Shown here in pieces: positions 25,501-40,900 of a stretch of DNA of 64,000 bases; position 1 is the stretch's first letter, and every line of letters begins with the position of its first letter. The position numbers and the translations under genes were made by a program. Under the pieces are notes generated by a model that made no database searches, was not told the origin of the DNA, and worked only from the letters and a program-made list of their open reading frames with translations. Origin of the DNA: Mytilus edulis (taxonomy: Eukaryota; Mollusca; Bivalvia; Mytilida; Mytilidae); NCBI RefSeq assembly GCF_963676685.1, contig NC_092350.1, positions 9,281,307 to 9,345,306 of the forward strand, given 5' to 3'.

Positions 25501-28500
25501 AAAACAGATTTGCAAATTATAACTAAAATCTAATGTTTTTAATTTTCTGTTCAATTGAAATGTCATTAATGGATCAAAAACATATCTAATAATCCTTCAT
25601 ATTTTCTGTTCAGTATAATTCTTCACCAATAAACTGTGTTCTTCTTGAGTAAAAAATAAAAACGGTCAAGACGTGAGATAAAAGAGGTGATTTTTGTACC
25701 AAACAAAATATAGATAAAGTTTTACAAAACAATCATTTATAATCAAAACAATCTAAATATCTACTTCTATCCTTTTCAGTGTTATTTCTAAATGATATTT
25801 TAATAGGTTAGCATTAGTTGAGTTTCTCTAACTATGGATTACATTCTGAACATACTCAATTTTTATCTTGTTAATTACAATATTAAACAATAACGTTGAT
25901 AACACCACCAATATTAAACACTACAGCGGTATTATATTTAGTCGATAAGAGTTAACAAATTGATTGAGCCATTAATTGATTAATTTATCGAATGTTGATT
26001 GGGTATTGATTAATTTATCGAATGTTGATTGGGTATTGATTAATTTATCGAATGTTGATTGGGTATTGATTAATTGGTTGCGTTAAACATTACTAGGCAA
26101 CTAGTGTATTCATAGTCAGAAAGATAAAACAAAAATGTATTTATGTTGGTAAATAAAATAAAAATTCATATTTGTCCAGCTTAGTTCTATTCTATAATAA
26201 AAAAAAATATTTTGCAGGTATCTAATTACATCTCCAACCAATACTCGGGTTAAAAGCATAAGATGTTTGGTTGTTTTTATTAACTTTTAATCACAATTAA
26301 TAATGGATAAATATGTCTAAGGGGAAGAACAGAGTAATATTGTCCTTTCCAAAGGAAGATATACAAGGATGGTGAGCTACTTTGACAGGTAATTGTTACC
26401 TCCTTTAGTGAAAAATTGCTCAGCGTCTGAAACGAAGTTAGTTCAAGTCCTAGTTGTTAGACTATGCAATTTGAAAGCATGATATGATATAGTAATATTC
26501 TTCAATCAAACAGCAGCATACATACACTAGCAAAATTACGTAGTACTTTGTCGTCGAAAGATAATGCGCATAAATATCGTTCAGGAGAGTATTAAGATTC
26601 AATATTGTTATTGAAAGGGACATTTGAAAATAATTTGCTTGTATTACTAGTAATGAACGCTTGAATGCATTTCATATATCCCAAAAACCATTATCATTAA
26701 AATACAACATATTTTTTAGTTTGGTGAATGATATTACAACAATGGATTATCATTTTATACACCTTCTTGTAGACTTATTCTTATGAAGCACAATTCAGGT
26801 AAAAATTATTTACGTCTCCTTAGAGTTCGTGAATTAGAGGGAAGAAATGTTTACGAAGAACAGCAGGATCTGATCTTAACACGAGTTTGGAAAGGTTGTG
26901 TTTGATTATAACGTTCCAGTACATTTGAAATGAACAATAATGTCTTATTTACAGACTTCCATGCAGTCTTCATCAAAACAAAATCCCGATGCCAAAAGTA
27001 TACCTGCAAGAGGAACTCGAACTCTAAATATTCGGTTGTCTTGAAAAATTAATAGCTTTATTAAGTTCAATAACACTTTAACTTAAACACAAAGCAGATT
27101 ATAACTTCTGGATACACAAATATGCGAAAGCTTAGTATTTATTTGCTCGTGGTTGCTGTAAAAGCGGAATATAAGTATTTACGAACATCATTCCGGCGCA
27201 GAGCTTTATTATAAAAACAATATACACAATTTTACAGAAATGTGCCACATTATCATATACGCTTAAAAATTAGGCGTTATTTGGGCATTTGAATAAAAGC
27301 AGTTTTATTCTGTAAGTATTTATAAACTTAATTTGATATATTGTTATATGTAGCTGATGATATGATTTCTGATATATTTCATTTTTACCTAGCCTAAGGC
27401 TGTCCCGACCATCAGGCCCACGAACAAGGTAGGCTGGAAGTCAAACATGTACACTCAATACAGATTAAACATTACACGTATAGATGCACTTGTAATTGTT
27501 TTCATTGTATATATTTCTTTACAGATATAAATATTGCTTTGACAAATTGATAGAGAAATGGGTAATTACAATGTACAATCTCGTATTTTGGAAGCTATGG
27601 TAATTTTACGTTACTTTTAAATGTGTGTTTTGTGTCTGATAAAATACATGTACTTCTAATGTTTTGTCTGAGGTTTAAAACAATGTTAACATTAGATTGA
27701 AAGAATGACTTACCTGGCATAAGTCGTAACCTTGTGCGCCCATTAGATGTTGGAATTAAAAACCCTAAATGAAAAATATATTAGTTTTAAAAATATCAAG
27801 AATTCCTAAGATATATCTGGTGCTATGTCAGAATTGTTGTATTCATATTAAATGTCTATTTACAAATTAGCAATTGATAAACTATCGCTAATTTTTCACA
27901 TTAAAATTCGATCGAACAGAAACATGAAAATATACCACAGTTCTTTTGAATTAGAATCTCCAATCATTTTCTACTTTAAAAAAATGAGACTTCTATCGTT
28001 CTTATAGTACCGATGACCAATTTGCACAACTTAAAGCACCTAAAATAATACAATACAATTCAGTTTTAATTTGATATATAAGTCCTCAAAATAATGCTGA
28101 TGTCAAATAACCAATTAAATGTTATATTAAAATTGAGAATGTCTAAGAGATAACAACCCGACCAAATAGCAGAAAACAGCCGACGGCCACTAATGGTCAT
28201 ACTTTTACCTATTAATCTTGGAGTTCCGCGTGCTTGTCCGTTTTGCAACATGGTTCTTAACGACTGGACTGCGCCCTCCTGTACTGGGGTTAGGATGACG
28301 CTACTTCCGTCACGAGCCGCACCATTAGTAACTCTGCTGTTCAGTCTATTTGTTCCCTCAATTCGACCATTTGCTTTAAAATTTATGGTAAAATATGTTT
28401 ATAGATATATCCCAATACATTCTTTCAGGATTAAGGTTGGAAAAAAAATATTTATATTTTTTGTCAGAAAATTTTGTTTTAAATAACTAAAAGTTAGCAG

Positions 28501-31500
28501 TATGTTATTTAAGTGTCAGAAACCTACATAATTCATTGCCTTCAATTTCGTTGAATATTATACATGATCGTCATCTGTTCATTAAATTTTTTCTTCTTAT
28601 TTGATTGAAACTAAAAAGCAATATTCCTCAAATTTATCATCATATTTTACATGATGCCGAAACTATTTTCAAAATACAGGTCAAGTGACGAAACAAAGTA
28701 CAAGTGATTACTAGTACACGAATATTTATGCTTTCAATTGGTTTGTGTGTAGCTCTGGGTTAATATATATATATATAGTTTCATATTGGCGTGCTGGTTT
28801 TTATTAGTTATTATGAGATAAAAGCAAATATTAATATACATTTGATGAATGAGGTTGTTTTCTATGAATCTGTCATGGGCAGTGCAGGTAAGTTGGGACC
28901 TTAGTAACAAGATAGAAACAATGATCCAAATGTAGCATTGTTGAATTATATCATGGTTTTATATATTTTATTATACACACATTTGTGCCATTTTTTTCTT
29001 GTGAACATACGCATTTGAAGTATATTATATTATCGCTATTTTTCGAAATATTCCTTTGCAATTACTATATTCCTTTCTCAACATAGTAGAATGATACAAA
29101 AACATATTGATAGAAAGTAAGGGTGCACGTTCCGTTGTCAATGAAATAAACAACGTCGTCATAGGTAAAATAGAGATACACAGTTTATCATTGGTTATTT
29201 CAACTCCATTGCTTTTCTCACTTTCGCCGTACCAGCTCAAGCAAGAAAATCATACTCGTTGAGATAACCAACGATAATCTATAAATATAATATAATTCAT
29301 AATGTGGACCATTGAATCTTACTCGTATTAAATCATTAAAAAGTCATTAAGTTAGTTGACTCGTTCTAAATAATTAAGAAATCATCAAGTTAGTTGCATT
29401 AAGATCGCTTGAAACTTACAAGAATATACGGTTTGATAATACGTACAAAAAATTATGATATAAACAACAGTAAATTACAATTAAAAGCCATTTAAATAAG
29501 TTTCTAATGTTTTTATTGGTGGATCTCTATAAACCCTTCCTCTACATAATCATTTAACATATATGTAATCTGTAAACACAAAGATACATGTCTCTAAAAT
29601 GTCCCTGTTTGTCGCTCCATCTATATTTTGACAACCCTTGTATTGCCGTCACCAGAAATGTAATACCTATTCACAATTTTCAAATCTAACAATTACAAAA
29701 GACATGATTATATATCAAAACACTACACACTGTATACATTTCCATAGCATCAAACATGAGGGTTTGAAGCAGGGTATATAGGATCAACTATATACAAACC
29801 ATCGATAAACAATGTTTCAATGTCTGAAATCAAAATACTACATCTATGGCTTCAAAGTGAATGGATTGTGTATTCGTTCTAGGCTAGCAAGTTCGTCTTT
29901 TTTAACATAATATGCATTTGTAGTAGTAAACAATATACGAAAAAGCGTAATTACAAGTACACTTTTAAAATTTCTAGGCAGGTAAAGTATTAAAATTAAA
30001 ATATTACTTCAAATACAGGATTAGATTCGACAAGGCCTCATTATTTTAAGGTAAAATGCCAAATTAGTCTGTTATGACTAGTATCACGTTGACTCGTAGT
30101 TAAAACAATAAAAATATATAACTTATGTTTACTTTTTTAATTATGTAGTCGTATATATTAAGGACTAAATTAAGCTTTTAACACATCTACACATTTGTTA
30201 AGTAAGTGCGATTTTCTTTGATTAACCTTAATAATGAAAGCTTAAAACAAAACAAAATGAACGCTATGATGGATACATACTAAAATTGATATAACCAGAT
30301 GGGACCTTTTAAAAAGTCCTTTTACCTTCAGCTTTAACAGGGGTAGTTGGACCTTAGTTTTTCTTAACAATTAACTGGATTACATACTAGTTTTATCAAA
30401 CGGAAAAATTGTAATTTTACCGTTCAAATCATGTTATTCTTGGAACACTGAATACTCGGACGATAAAGACTCCATAAAGTATACGTAAAAGTTTAACCGT
30501 CTTTTTTCAAATTTCAATTTTACAAAATATAATCTTTCCCGAGTATCTATAAAATAACTGTGTCATAAGATAATTAGTCCATATCTACTCTCGTGCTTCA
30601 TGAATATGGAAATATTTTATAATTTATGAATATGTACGTTGCTTGTGATAAAGTGATACATCCAAATCTTTTTGTTATCGTGTAACATTCTGATATATGA
30701 AAATAACTTGATGCTCACCGTTACGGACCCTTTGGATTTCTGTATTGGTTCTCCGTGTATTTATAGCTAAAATGAAATAAGTTGTATACTTTGAGAAACT
30801 AAATATATATAATGTATAAGGTTTGTCTCTTACATGATAGTTCCATAGACTTAATATATACAATCATTTCGGTATATACATATCAGGTATCACAAGTCAT
30901 ATGTGTGTCAATTGCTTACATGAAAATTGTTTAAGAAAGTTATGTTCTCATATCTAGACAGTACATATGGACATTTGAGTTTTAGAATATACTTTGAACT
31001 TTAGCTCAAATATTATTTCAGAGTTGTTTATAGATTTGTTTTGTTTATATACTTGTTGTAATTGGTCTTGGGATTTTTGCTATATTATAGATCTTCAGTT
31101 TTGTTAATATAAAAAGTAAAATCACAAAAATAATGAACTCCTAAGAAAATTCAAAACGGAAAGTTCCTAATTGAATGGCAAAATCAAAAGATCAAACACA
31201 TCAAACGAATGGATAACAACTGTCATAATCCTGATGTGATAAATACATTTTCTTTTTAATATACAATATGTTACTTTCTTATTCTTCCATGGCAACAATG
31301 AAGACAATGATGTGATTTTTAGTTCCGGTTTGTAGTTATGAAACTGCACCGTTTATTTGTGACCGGTATCTTTTATATATCAAGATTCAATCCTGTTAGA
31401 GTAACAACATTTTGAAAGGATGTCAATAGTTATCAAAGGTACCAGGATTATAATTTAGTACGCCAGACGCGCGTTTCTTTTTCATAAGACTCATCCATGA

Positions 31501-34500
31501 CGCTCATATCAAAATAGTTATAAAAGTCAGACAAGTACAAAGTTGAAGAGCATTGAGGATCCAAAATTCCAAAAATGTGTGCCAGCATTTGCTTTTTTCT
31601 TGTATTCTAAGTAGTATTAACTCTTACCGTTTGCATTTGATGGGATTTCTGTATCTACTCTTCTTGTGTTCACTATCAATAAAATAAACAGCGGTTAAAC
31701 AGATATTTATAGTCATCATGGCTTTGAAAATGTATCAAAGAAGATAAGTCATATTAGGGTTTACATTATCAACGTATCTTTTTGCATTCAGAAATGATTT
31801 TTTGTAATCTTTGCCGAAAGCATCATCATATAGCAAATGTATCGATTGTTTTTAATAACATTGAAGAATGCTTCGAAATCAAAATGTCTATCAATATAAA
31901 AGAATATATACAACATAAACAGGATTGAACATGTGACAGCAGAGGGGAGCAATATTAGTAATATACGTGAAAGCATTACGTAAGATGTGCCAATTTAAAA
32001 GCAGGTGAAACAAAAAAAGCATGAACTGTTTCTAGTATAGGAGAGCAACAACGAAGATTTGTAACTATTGAATTCGTGATGAGAATGTGAAACCTGTTTA
32101 AAAAATAGGTGTGTAAACGTCAGAATTTTCGAAATAAAATAAACTTATTGAGTATTCAATTAATAAGACATGTATGTATATGTTTTGATTCACCAGGTAA
32201 AATTTTTAAAATGTGCAAAACATATAGCAGGATTTTGGTATTACTGAAAGCAAACAAAAACGTGCAAGAAGCGGAATCTTTTCTTAATGTGTTCATGGCC
32301 ACTACTCCCTGCGAATAAAATACAAACCATCCAGTAATGTAGGTTGGAGTGCAGTATTGTCATCTGTAATAGTCTTAGATCTTAGATTCTTTTCAGATAA
32401 TTAACATTAAATCTTGGCTATGCAAATTTTACAGGGAAAGTAAAGCTCGAATCATTATATTGTAGCTATGCAGATGACGTCTTTACATTAACTGCATGAT
32501 AACAAGTATATATATATATATATGGTCCCTAGGGAAAGATTGTCTCAATCACAATGACACAACATCTCCTAATTCTATATCCAGAAAAGAAACAATACGT
32601 ATTGTGTTGACGGGAAAGGATTTTGTTTGTTTCTTTTGTATTCTTAGGGCACTGTTTATTGCTTTTAACTCTGCATTAAATTTGTTTTGATTGGTTATTT
32701 CATTGTGTTGCATTTGACACATTTTTCCTAAACATGGGGATTTGCACATTGACTAATCACATAAAGATAAAACTTTGAAAATTATGAAATATATATTTCT
32801 GTGTCATTTGGTCTCTTATGGAGATTTGTCTCCATCATATAACATCTTTTTTGTTTGTAAATACGCAGTTGCATTTGGAGGTGCAGGTTGCAACTGGTGG
32901 AAAACCAGTGAAAGTTAAAGCACACCAACTATAGCAAACCAATTGTCGGTACAATATCCCCACTCACTGAATTACAAAGCATTTGCCCTATCTTTGAACT
33001 GTTAATACACATTGTAAATTGATCTATTAAAATGTCAATAAAATAAGTAAGTACACATAATTACGTACTTCGTCCAGAGGTTCTGTTTCTTGATAAATCT
33101 GAAAAATATTCATATGGACACAAGTTTTATGTTTGTTGTATGATGTATTTGTAGGAATGTGTGACACTGGTTTTATTACAGTAAAAAATTGGACAACATT
33201 TAGAGCAATATAAAACGGTGGAACATCAAATATTAACATCTAACCACAATGTACAAACATTAGTTTTATAGTTTTGTATTACAGTGAAAAGTCTGGGTAA
33301 TAACTGGGGCAATATAGACGTTTAAAGTCTTACAATGTACAAAACATTTGTTGTATTTACAAGTGTAAATATTAGTGATTTTTTAACAATACGTTGGTTT
33401 TTCGGGGGTCTTGCGTTAGTTTTAGAAGGATAAACCACCTGAAGAATCTTAAACCGTGTTCAATCACATTAAAATGACATCAACTTCGTATCGTGAATAT
33501 AAAAGAATAACAGAAAACATAAAATTAAAAAAGAAAAGAAAATATTACTATGACATTTTTTGCAACTAAAGCGGTGTTTTTTTTCGGTTTACCTTCATCG
33601 AGAATATAAAAACAAATGGAATGATAGTTAACGGTAACAGAATGTGTGCTGAAGTACATTAAATAATTTGAGAATGTATATCAAGTAATGGCCTTGGTTT
33701 TACTTTTCTAGGAGTTACAAAAAAGCATTTAGACTAAAATAAGGTGTGATGTGACATTGTCATGAATAACATGCATAATGATGAGTTTGGTGTAGTATAA
33801 TTACTTAGGTATTCCAGATATTCAACTTCAGATTATGTGTCGTAAAATATACTTACGGTCCCCTTGTGAAATTCCTAAAAGAATAAAAATATAAACTGTT
33901 AATGCTATATGAATAGATGAAGGCCGAAGGTAATGTCCTATGCTAATCCAAGTCATTTATTTTAAGTTGGGAATTTCATAATAACATAACTTTCAGGTAA
34001 TAATCATTTTTGTTATATATCAAAATGCCGGAATAGTTATATAGTCATGTTTACCATGGACAGCTGATATAAACTAAAACAAATCAATGTAATTGATTTT
34101 TTAAAGTTTGAAACTCAGTCTCTGGCAAATATGACAATAAAATATATTCACTTTTCTTGGTTTATATTTAAGATGACTTATTTATAGCTCTTAGAAATAT
34201 TAAGAATATTCCCAAAAGACATCTCAGTGACATGTAACAATAAGCCGAAGAGTACATTCCTAATATTGTCATAATCTTATGTATTGGCAATACTAAATGA
34301 TGTTAATTACTATTACACAATGACTATAATGTGTGGAATAAGTTATCATAAATCATTCATCGAAATACCTGTGGTATAAAAAAAATAAAAGTTTATATTT
34401 GTGTAAAAAAAGGTCAATCTTATAAAGATCGATCTTTAATCGAACGTAAAAATTCCACCTCCTGATGTGATTTTAAACAGAACGATCTTTTTGAGTCTAT

Positions 34501-37500
34501 CTTTAATCAAGGAATGTATTATAAAAGAGGCCATCATTATCAAGGTTTTAGCTGTTTTCTTTTTTTCAGTGAGATAAAATATATATCTTAACACTTCAGA
34601 TTTTAGTTTTTTTTGTCAAATGATATATTCTAACAATAACAATGACAGTGTATGACGGGATCAAATATCAAAAGTCGTAACATATGATTTGATGGATCAT
34701 TTCAACATAAATAAGAAGGTGTGGTATGAGAATTTATTGAGACAACTCTCCATCCATGTCCCAATTTATAAAAAGTTAATCACGCTTTGCTATTTTTATC
34801 ACTTAAAATTTGTATTGTTGAAAACAAAACAATTTGTGGTCATTTTAATGGATCTCAATTTCGGAAACATGAATTGACCATTGTATTCAACCTGTCACCT
34901 TTCATTAAACTCATTTGTGCTCAATAAATGTCTAAATTTCCTCAATACCTCATTTTTTAAATTACTTTTCCAAATAATTATACTTTGTTTAAATGTAAAC
35001 GGTAATTTCCTCAAAATATTTATGATTTTTCAGCGTTTGATTTTTTCTCCACACTTCCGATAATTAGCTCTCAATTTGTTTAATCAAATAATTGTTCATA
35101 CTGTATATGCTATATATGATCATTTCATTAATAAACTTATTTTATTTTACTCTGATTTCGGTACAGACCAGTGTGCATATAAAACAGAACAGAACTATGA
35201 TTTTCTGTAACAGTTTGTTTTATTTATAAAGCACTGGAAAAACATCAACCAGTACTCCAATCAATATGAATCAACTATTTTTTACTTTAGAGTTCAAGCC
35301 AATCTACCATTACTCATTTCATACTTAATCATACTATACGTTTTATATGATGGCTGTTTAATTTCAAAATGGAAGAAAGTGGGAAGAGTTTGTTAAATTT
35401 TATAAAAATAAATGCATATAGAGTTAACAAAAAATGTAGTCTTTTTGCTTGTGGTCATCGCTGATATCTTAAGGTGTTAACACAAACGATAAACAATTTG
35501 TGTATCTGATCTGTCATCAAAGACTATTTCTATTTCATAAGATCAGTTAGTCAAAGATACAACAATGTATATGAAAATAAGGATACCAAAGAACCTTATT
35601 AATTCAAACATGTAAACACGAAACATATTTCATTGGGAAAAGTAGTTTTAAAGTATAAATATCAAAAAAGCATTTTATAAAAAAAAAGTGGCGACAGTTA
35701 CCAAAGAGATGTCCAAACTCATGTTTCGAAAAATTACTATGTTATGGGAAAATATGAAAAACGACCAGAGGCTAAACAGTTTATAAATAAACTCATCATA
35801 GATACCAGGACTAAATACTAAAACACAACATAGAAAACTAAAGACTAAACAACACAATGTGTGTCTAAACGTTTTTCTAGATTAAGCTCAAACCTTAACA
35901 TTTGAATGTCATTGATGTTAAAATACGTAGACGCGTTAAGAGCGAGTTGACCAAAAGGGACAGTAAAAAATTCCAAATGAATTGTGGATCAACTTTGACT
36001 GAGGGAGTTGGAACTTTAGATTATAAATAATTTTTAATTCATCAATGTGTATGTCTGTAAGATGTGGTGAATGTGAAATTAAAAAAATATTTATAGTTCA
36101 CAACAACAAAAAAACAAAACGCAAATGTCAGTTGAGAAACAAATATCATAAAACATAACATACGAAACAATTTTAAATCACGTTTTGTGGTTTAACGTCT
36201 TTTAACTATGGAGATGTGGTACAAACAATATTGTTGTGGTGAGGTTGAGGTTCTACAACATTTTGATATTCCCATATTCTGAAACATAAAATCTCATATT
36301 TCCTTTCTTTCAGAACCATTCAAACGTAGTAAATATGTTGTATCCAGAAGGTGTAATGTCGCTAAGTAAGCAAATAAAGTAATAAAGCTTTTGTGTGATA
36401 TTTATAAGAGAATAACTGTCATTTGAATATTTAAGCATTTGCAAATGACAATATAACAATTATAAAGCCCATGCAATGCTTTAAAGTGGTGCTATTTATA
36501 TAAATCTACAAAAGATTTACAGTTGCCATTGTATTGGAAATACGTCGTCAATATGATTGTTTTAAACGCTATCACTTGTTAAGCAACAAAGGATGAAGCT
36601 GTTTTCAATCTTCTTTAAACTATTTACATAGGGATGTCCTATTGGATGACTTTTTAATAAGAATAAGAAAGATCCAAACGTTATAACAACATAAAGAGAC
36701 ATAAATAGATATAGATCTATAAATCCAAAAAGGGACTCAAAATGTACTCTGTAAAAAGGTTTCCGTTCCCCTTTATATCTTGAAACTTTTCTTGCTGGTA
36801 TTGTCATATATACTGATTTTTTATTTATCTGAGCTTAATTTATATATAAATGTGTTTGTGTGTGTAAAAAAGGAAAGAAATTATATCATTTATTCATATT
36901 ATTTTAAAAAATATATAAGCCTTTATATATCCTATTTATCATTATGTTTCCACCAAAAAGTCCATTGTTACACATCGTTTTAACCTAGAAATAAACATTT
37001 GTCAGAAATGATATAAAATATGGGTTAATATTTATGCTTTAGTATCAATATTTTACTTGTTTGACAGATTTATTTATCGTCATTATCGAAAATGTAATGA
37101 TGCCGAAAATAAATTCCATGTCTTGTAGGACCGTTTGCGGAAACTTTTGCAAAAAAGAGGGGTATCTATTAGATATGAAAAATGATTGGTAAAAATCAAG
37201 TAGAAGATAAAATGTTAAGTGTTAAATTTGGAATCAAAGGAGTAAAATTCCTGATCTAGAAAAATCATAACCTACGAGTTTGATATAGAGACCGAGACGA
37301 CACAAATCGACATTTTACAGACACGCGAAAACTTTAGGCAGTCCCACTAAAGAGTTACACAATTGTTAAAATAACATTGGGCGCCTATATGGAAATATTG
37401 CTACGATGTTTTGTTGATATTATCGTCTAAATTATTTTAGTGTTAATTGGTGACTCTTGGCAAATTAATTTTGACTTTTTTTCCTTATTTATTTATGTGT

Positions 37501-37844
37501 GTATACAATTTAAAGTATTAAACAAAACACGAGAGAATCGAATGACATGACTGACATCAGTGTTCACATGGTAATCGTCTCCTGCTATGCACATACAACC
37601 ATCGTGCGAAAGTAAACTCAGCCAAAATGTCTCTCGATAGGGAATAGGACCTTGCCATGCTAGTTCTACGGTCTGTTTTCATGCTTGTGTATATATATTT
37701 GAAAATTTGTACATATCTATTGATTATTGTGCTATATGCATTGATTGTTGAATTATTCATTTAAATGTGTGAAAGCCTTGTGTGAGATTAACAATTGTAT
37801 GTTAAATGAGTTACCTTTTTTAAATAAAGAATTTATAATTATTA

Positions 37845-37916
<72 letters not shown>

Positions 37917-40900
37917 GGGCATACACAAATTCATTGTAGACCAAGGCATAAGAACCAATGATGTGCAGTGTTGTATGCCTAAAATTAGAAATAAAACAAA
38001 CCCCAATAACTAAAATTCGAAAAATACTTAACAAAGATATTGACTACCATTTTGACTTATCAATGGGAACCAGCTAGTGGCTTAAACTTCTTATATGCAT
38101 GATAGTATTTTCTTCTCAGTATTAAAATAGATTTGAGCGGTATGTGACATAATGTGTGGATTAACCTAAACTTCTTACATGTTTGACAGTAACATATTCA
38201 ATATAAATAATCCTAAACGGTCTGTGTAAACTATATATTTTAATGTGTAATGTGGATACTAACCATTATTATGTCACTGATTTCGTCAGAGAGTGGTCTG
38301 TGAATTTACCTCTCTTGGTCATTACTTTGCGTGGGACGTATTGATAGATTTATGTATTGGAAATATTGTTTATGTAAATAGATAAACTTGTTACTCGTCA
38401 ATAATTATCTCTGACAATTCGTTTATATTTTTGTTTTATACGTATTTTATAAAGAATATTTAATAAAGAAGTAGGGTAAATTCTACCTTTATTCATTTAT
38501 ATTGCCTCCACTATTACTTCACAGGGTCGCAATATACAAATCTTTTTTTTTTCTTTTTTATGTTTTTTTTTAATAGAATACTCGAGAGTTTATACATTTT
38601 TCAACTAAAATTGTTGGCGATTGTTATGATTTCCTTCTCATAAACCTTTGACAATATCATCAGGCGATTATAAATTGCTGGTCTGTTAAGAAAGAAGAGT
38701 CTTTCACCATTCGCCATTCGGGAAGACATGACTTTATGACTGGCTACAATTGAGATAAAAAAAAAATAGCAAAACAAAATGATGTGAAGGATAATTCAAG
38801 CCTAAATGTGATAAATATCAAATGAATGGACCTTAATAAAAAGTGCCACTGTGTAATGTTTTAAAATCTTTCAGTTTCATCATTATGTAACCGTGTTCAG
38901 TTGCCATTTTGTTCCTTGGAACTATCTTACTTATGAACGTCTAACTTTAGAGTATCTCAGTGTAGTACGTATGTCAAGTAACAACAACATCGTTAGCAGC
39001 TATGTCAGCTGGAACAAACACGATTGTATTAAATATGTTTTCAAGTCTTGTTATTGTTTTATAAGAATTTTCATGTAGTTATTTTCAACGCTCTAAATGC
39101 AATTATTAACCATATTGAAGGATGAATTGAAGAATTATTTTCATCAACTTTCTCCGTTTTGCAGCAAAATTTGCATTTCAAAGAAGAATGAGGATCTCTG
39201 ATGACTTTGTGACGTTTCACTGAATTTAGAAGGTGTACAATATGTTCACTCCTTCGGAAAATAATCTCCTGGTGTTGGTCTCCTACAACAACATTGGTAC
39301 AAGGATCATAATACGTTGAATAATCCCATCTCAAGTGTCAGAGCGTCGTTTCAAGGTTAGCGTCAGTAATGATGATGCGTATTCAAATATTGAGTTTTTT
39401 AGCGTTGCTTTTGTAAATGCGTGAAGCAATATGTAACTAAGTTTTATCTTATTATCGAAGTACAAGTTTTAGGACAATACAGTAAATGGAAGTACAAGTT
39501 TTAGGACAATTCAATAAATTATACTATGTAAATTGATCAATTTCTCAATTAACATATGTACATTTATGTGATTTACTGGTCTGTCAATGTGAGTGGAAAC
39601 ACTCTTACAATAAGTTAACTGTGTACACACAAAATATACTAAATTGGGATTTATTTTTTTACGCAAAAAACTAAATAATTTTACAGCGAAGAAAATAAAA
39701 TGTTTCTACTTTTGCAAGTTATAAAAGAATTACTTTTTAAAATCTTGGCGGTTTTTCTATAAACAAATTATCCTTATTCTTGATATGCAAAAAAAAAAGC
39801 ATTCGAATGCAAGAAAAGAGCAAACGTGGTGTGTTTAGCTTATAAAAGATATGTAATTGAAATAACTTTAAAAGTAGATACGTTAGTGATACATAAAAAC
39901 ACATACGAGCATACCAACTTTACACCTTCTATATTATATATTTAACCATATATCTGTAGGCTAATTTTACAACAATAAACAACATTGAAGTCTTATGTGG
40001 ATGAATTTGACCAGGAGATGTTAATAAATGTCATTGCAGACTAATCGTAGTCGCCATTCATTAACAATCAAATAATATTTGTCCAAAATATGTGTTTTGT
40101 TTTGTTTAATATGACGCTCATTTAATATAACGCTGTTTGTGGACGATTTAATAGGAAAGGCAAATGCATTTTGAAATACCTTTCTGTATTACCGGATTGA
40201 AGAAGCTAAATGAAATTCCTGATATTTCTTAGGTTAACATAACAATAGCAAGATGTGGTATGATTGCCTGTATAGAAGTACGGTCTTTAACAATGAGCAA
40301 AAGCCATTCTCCATAGTAAGCAAAAAGTTACCTGGTATGACAAATGTAAAAATATTTAAACGAGACAACTATCAACCTGCTTTCTGTATAAAACAATAAA
40401 CGAAAAACTAACATTATGTAACAGCAACATACGATCACACACTTTGATTTGATGTCTTCTGACTTACAAAGCTGGCAAATTAGATTTTATTATTTTCTGT
40501 CATATATCATACAGTCTTGCAGTATCTCTCTTAATAAGACAATCAACAAGTCAATGGGTCTTTTCGTGTCAACATGAAAAGAACGAAATTTTTGACGGAC
40601 ATAATAATATTTTGACATTTGACCGCTGTTTGTAGATGTTTCATTTACTTTAGCTGTGTAAGTTGTGACAATTTTATGACACAATTTCGTCACGTGATTT
40701 CGTGTATTGAAACGTAATACGGTGACAAGTGTGAGAACTCTGATATGGCCAAGTAATGGCAAATTTTAGTATCGATAAAACACGTGAAGAGGTTGTTTTG
40801 TACCGACACTACATAATAATCTTAGGTGTGGATAGAAGGTTATAAGTAACGAATTAAAAGACGTGAAATGTATTTAATAATATATTCCTTTAAACTATTT

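Noticed and set aside
36562..36807. 81-codon minus-strand frame with one hydrophobic segment
   Set aside because: No homology recognised and no splice partners; a chance frame in AT-rich intron is the simpler explanation.
37745..38034. Poly-isoleucine frames on both strands
   Set aside because: They are translations of an ATT microsatellite.
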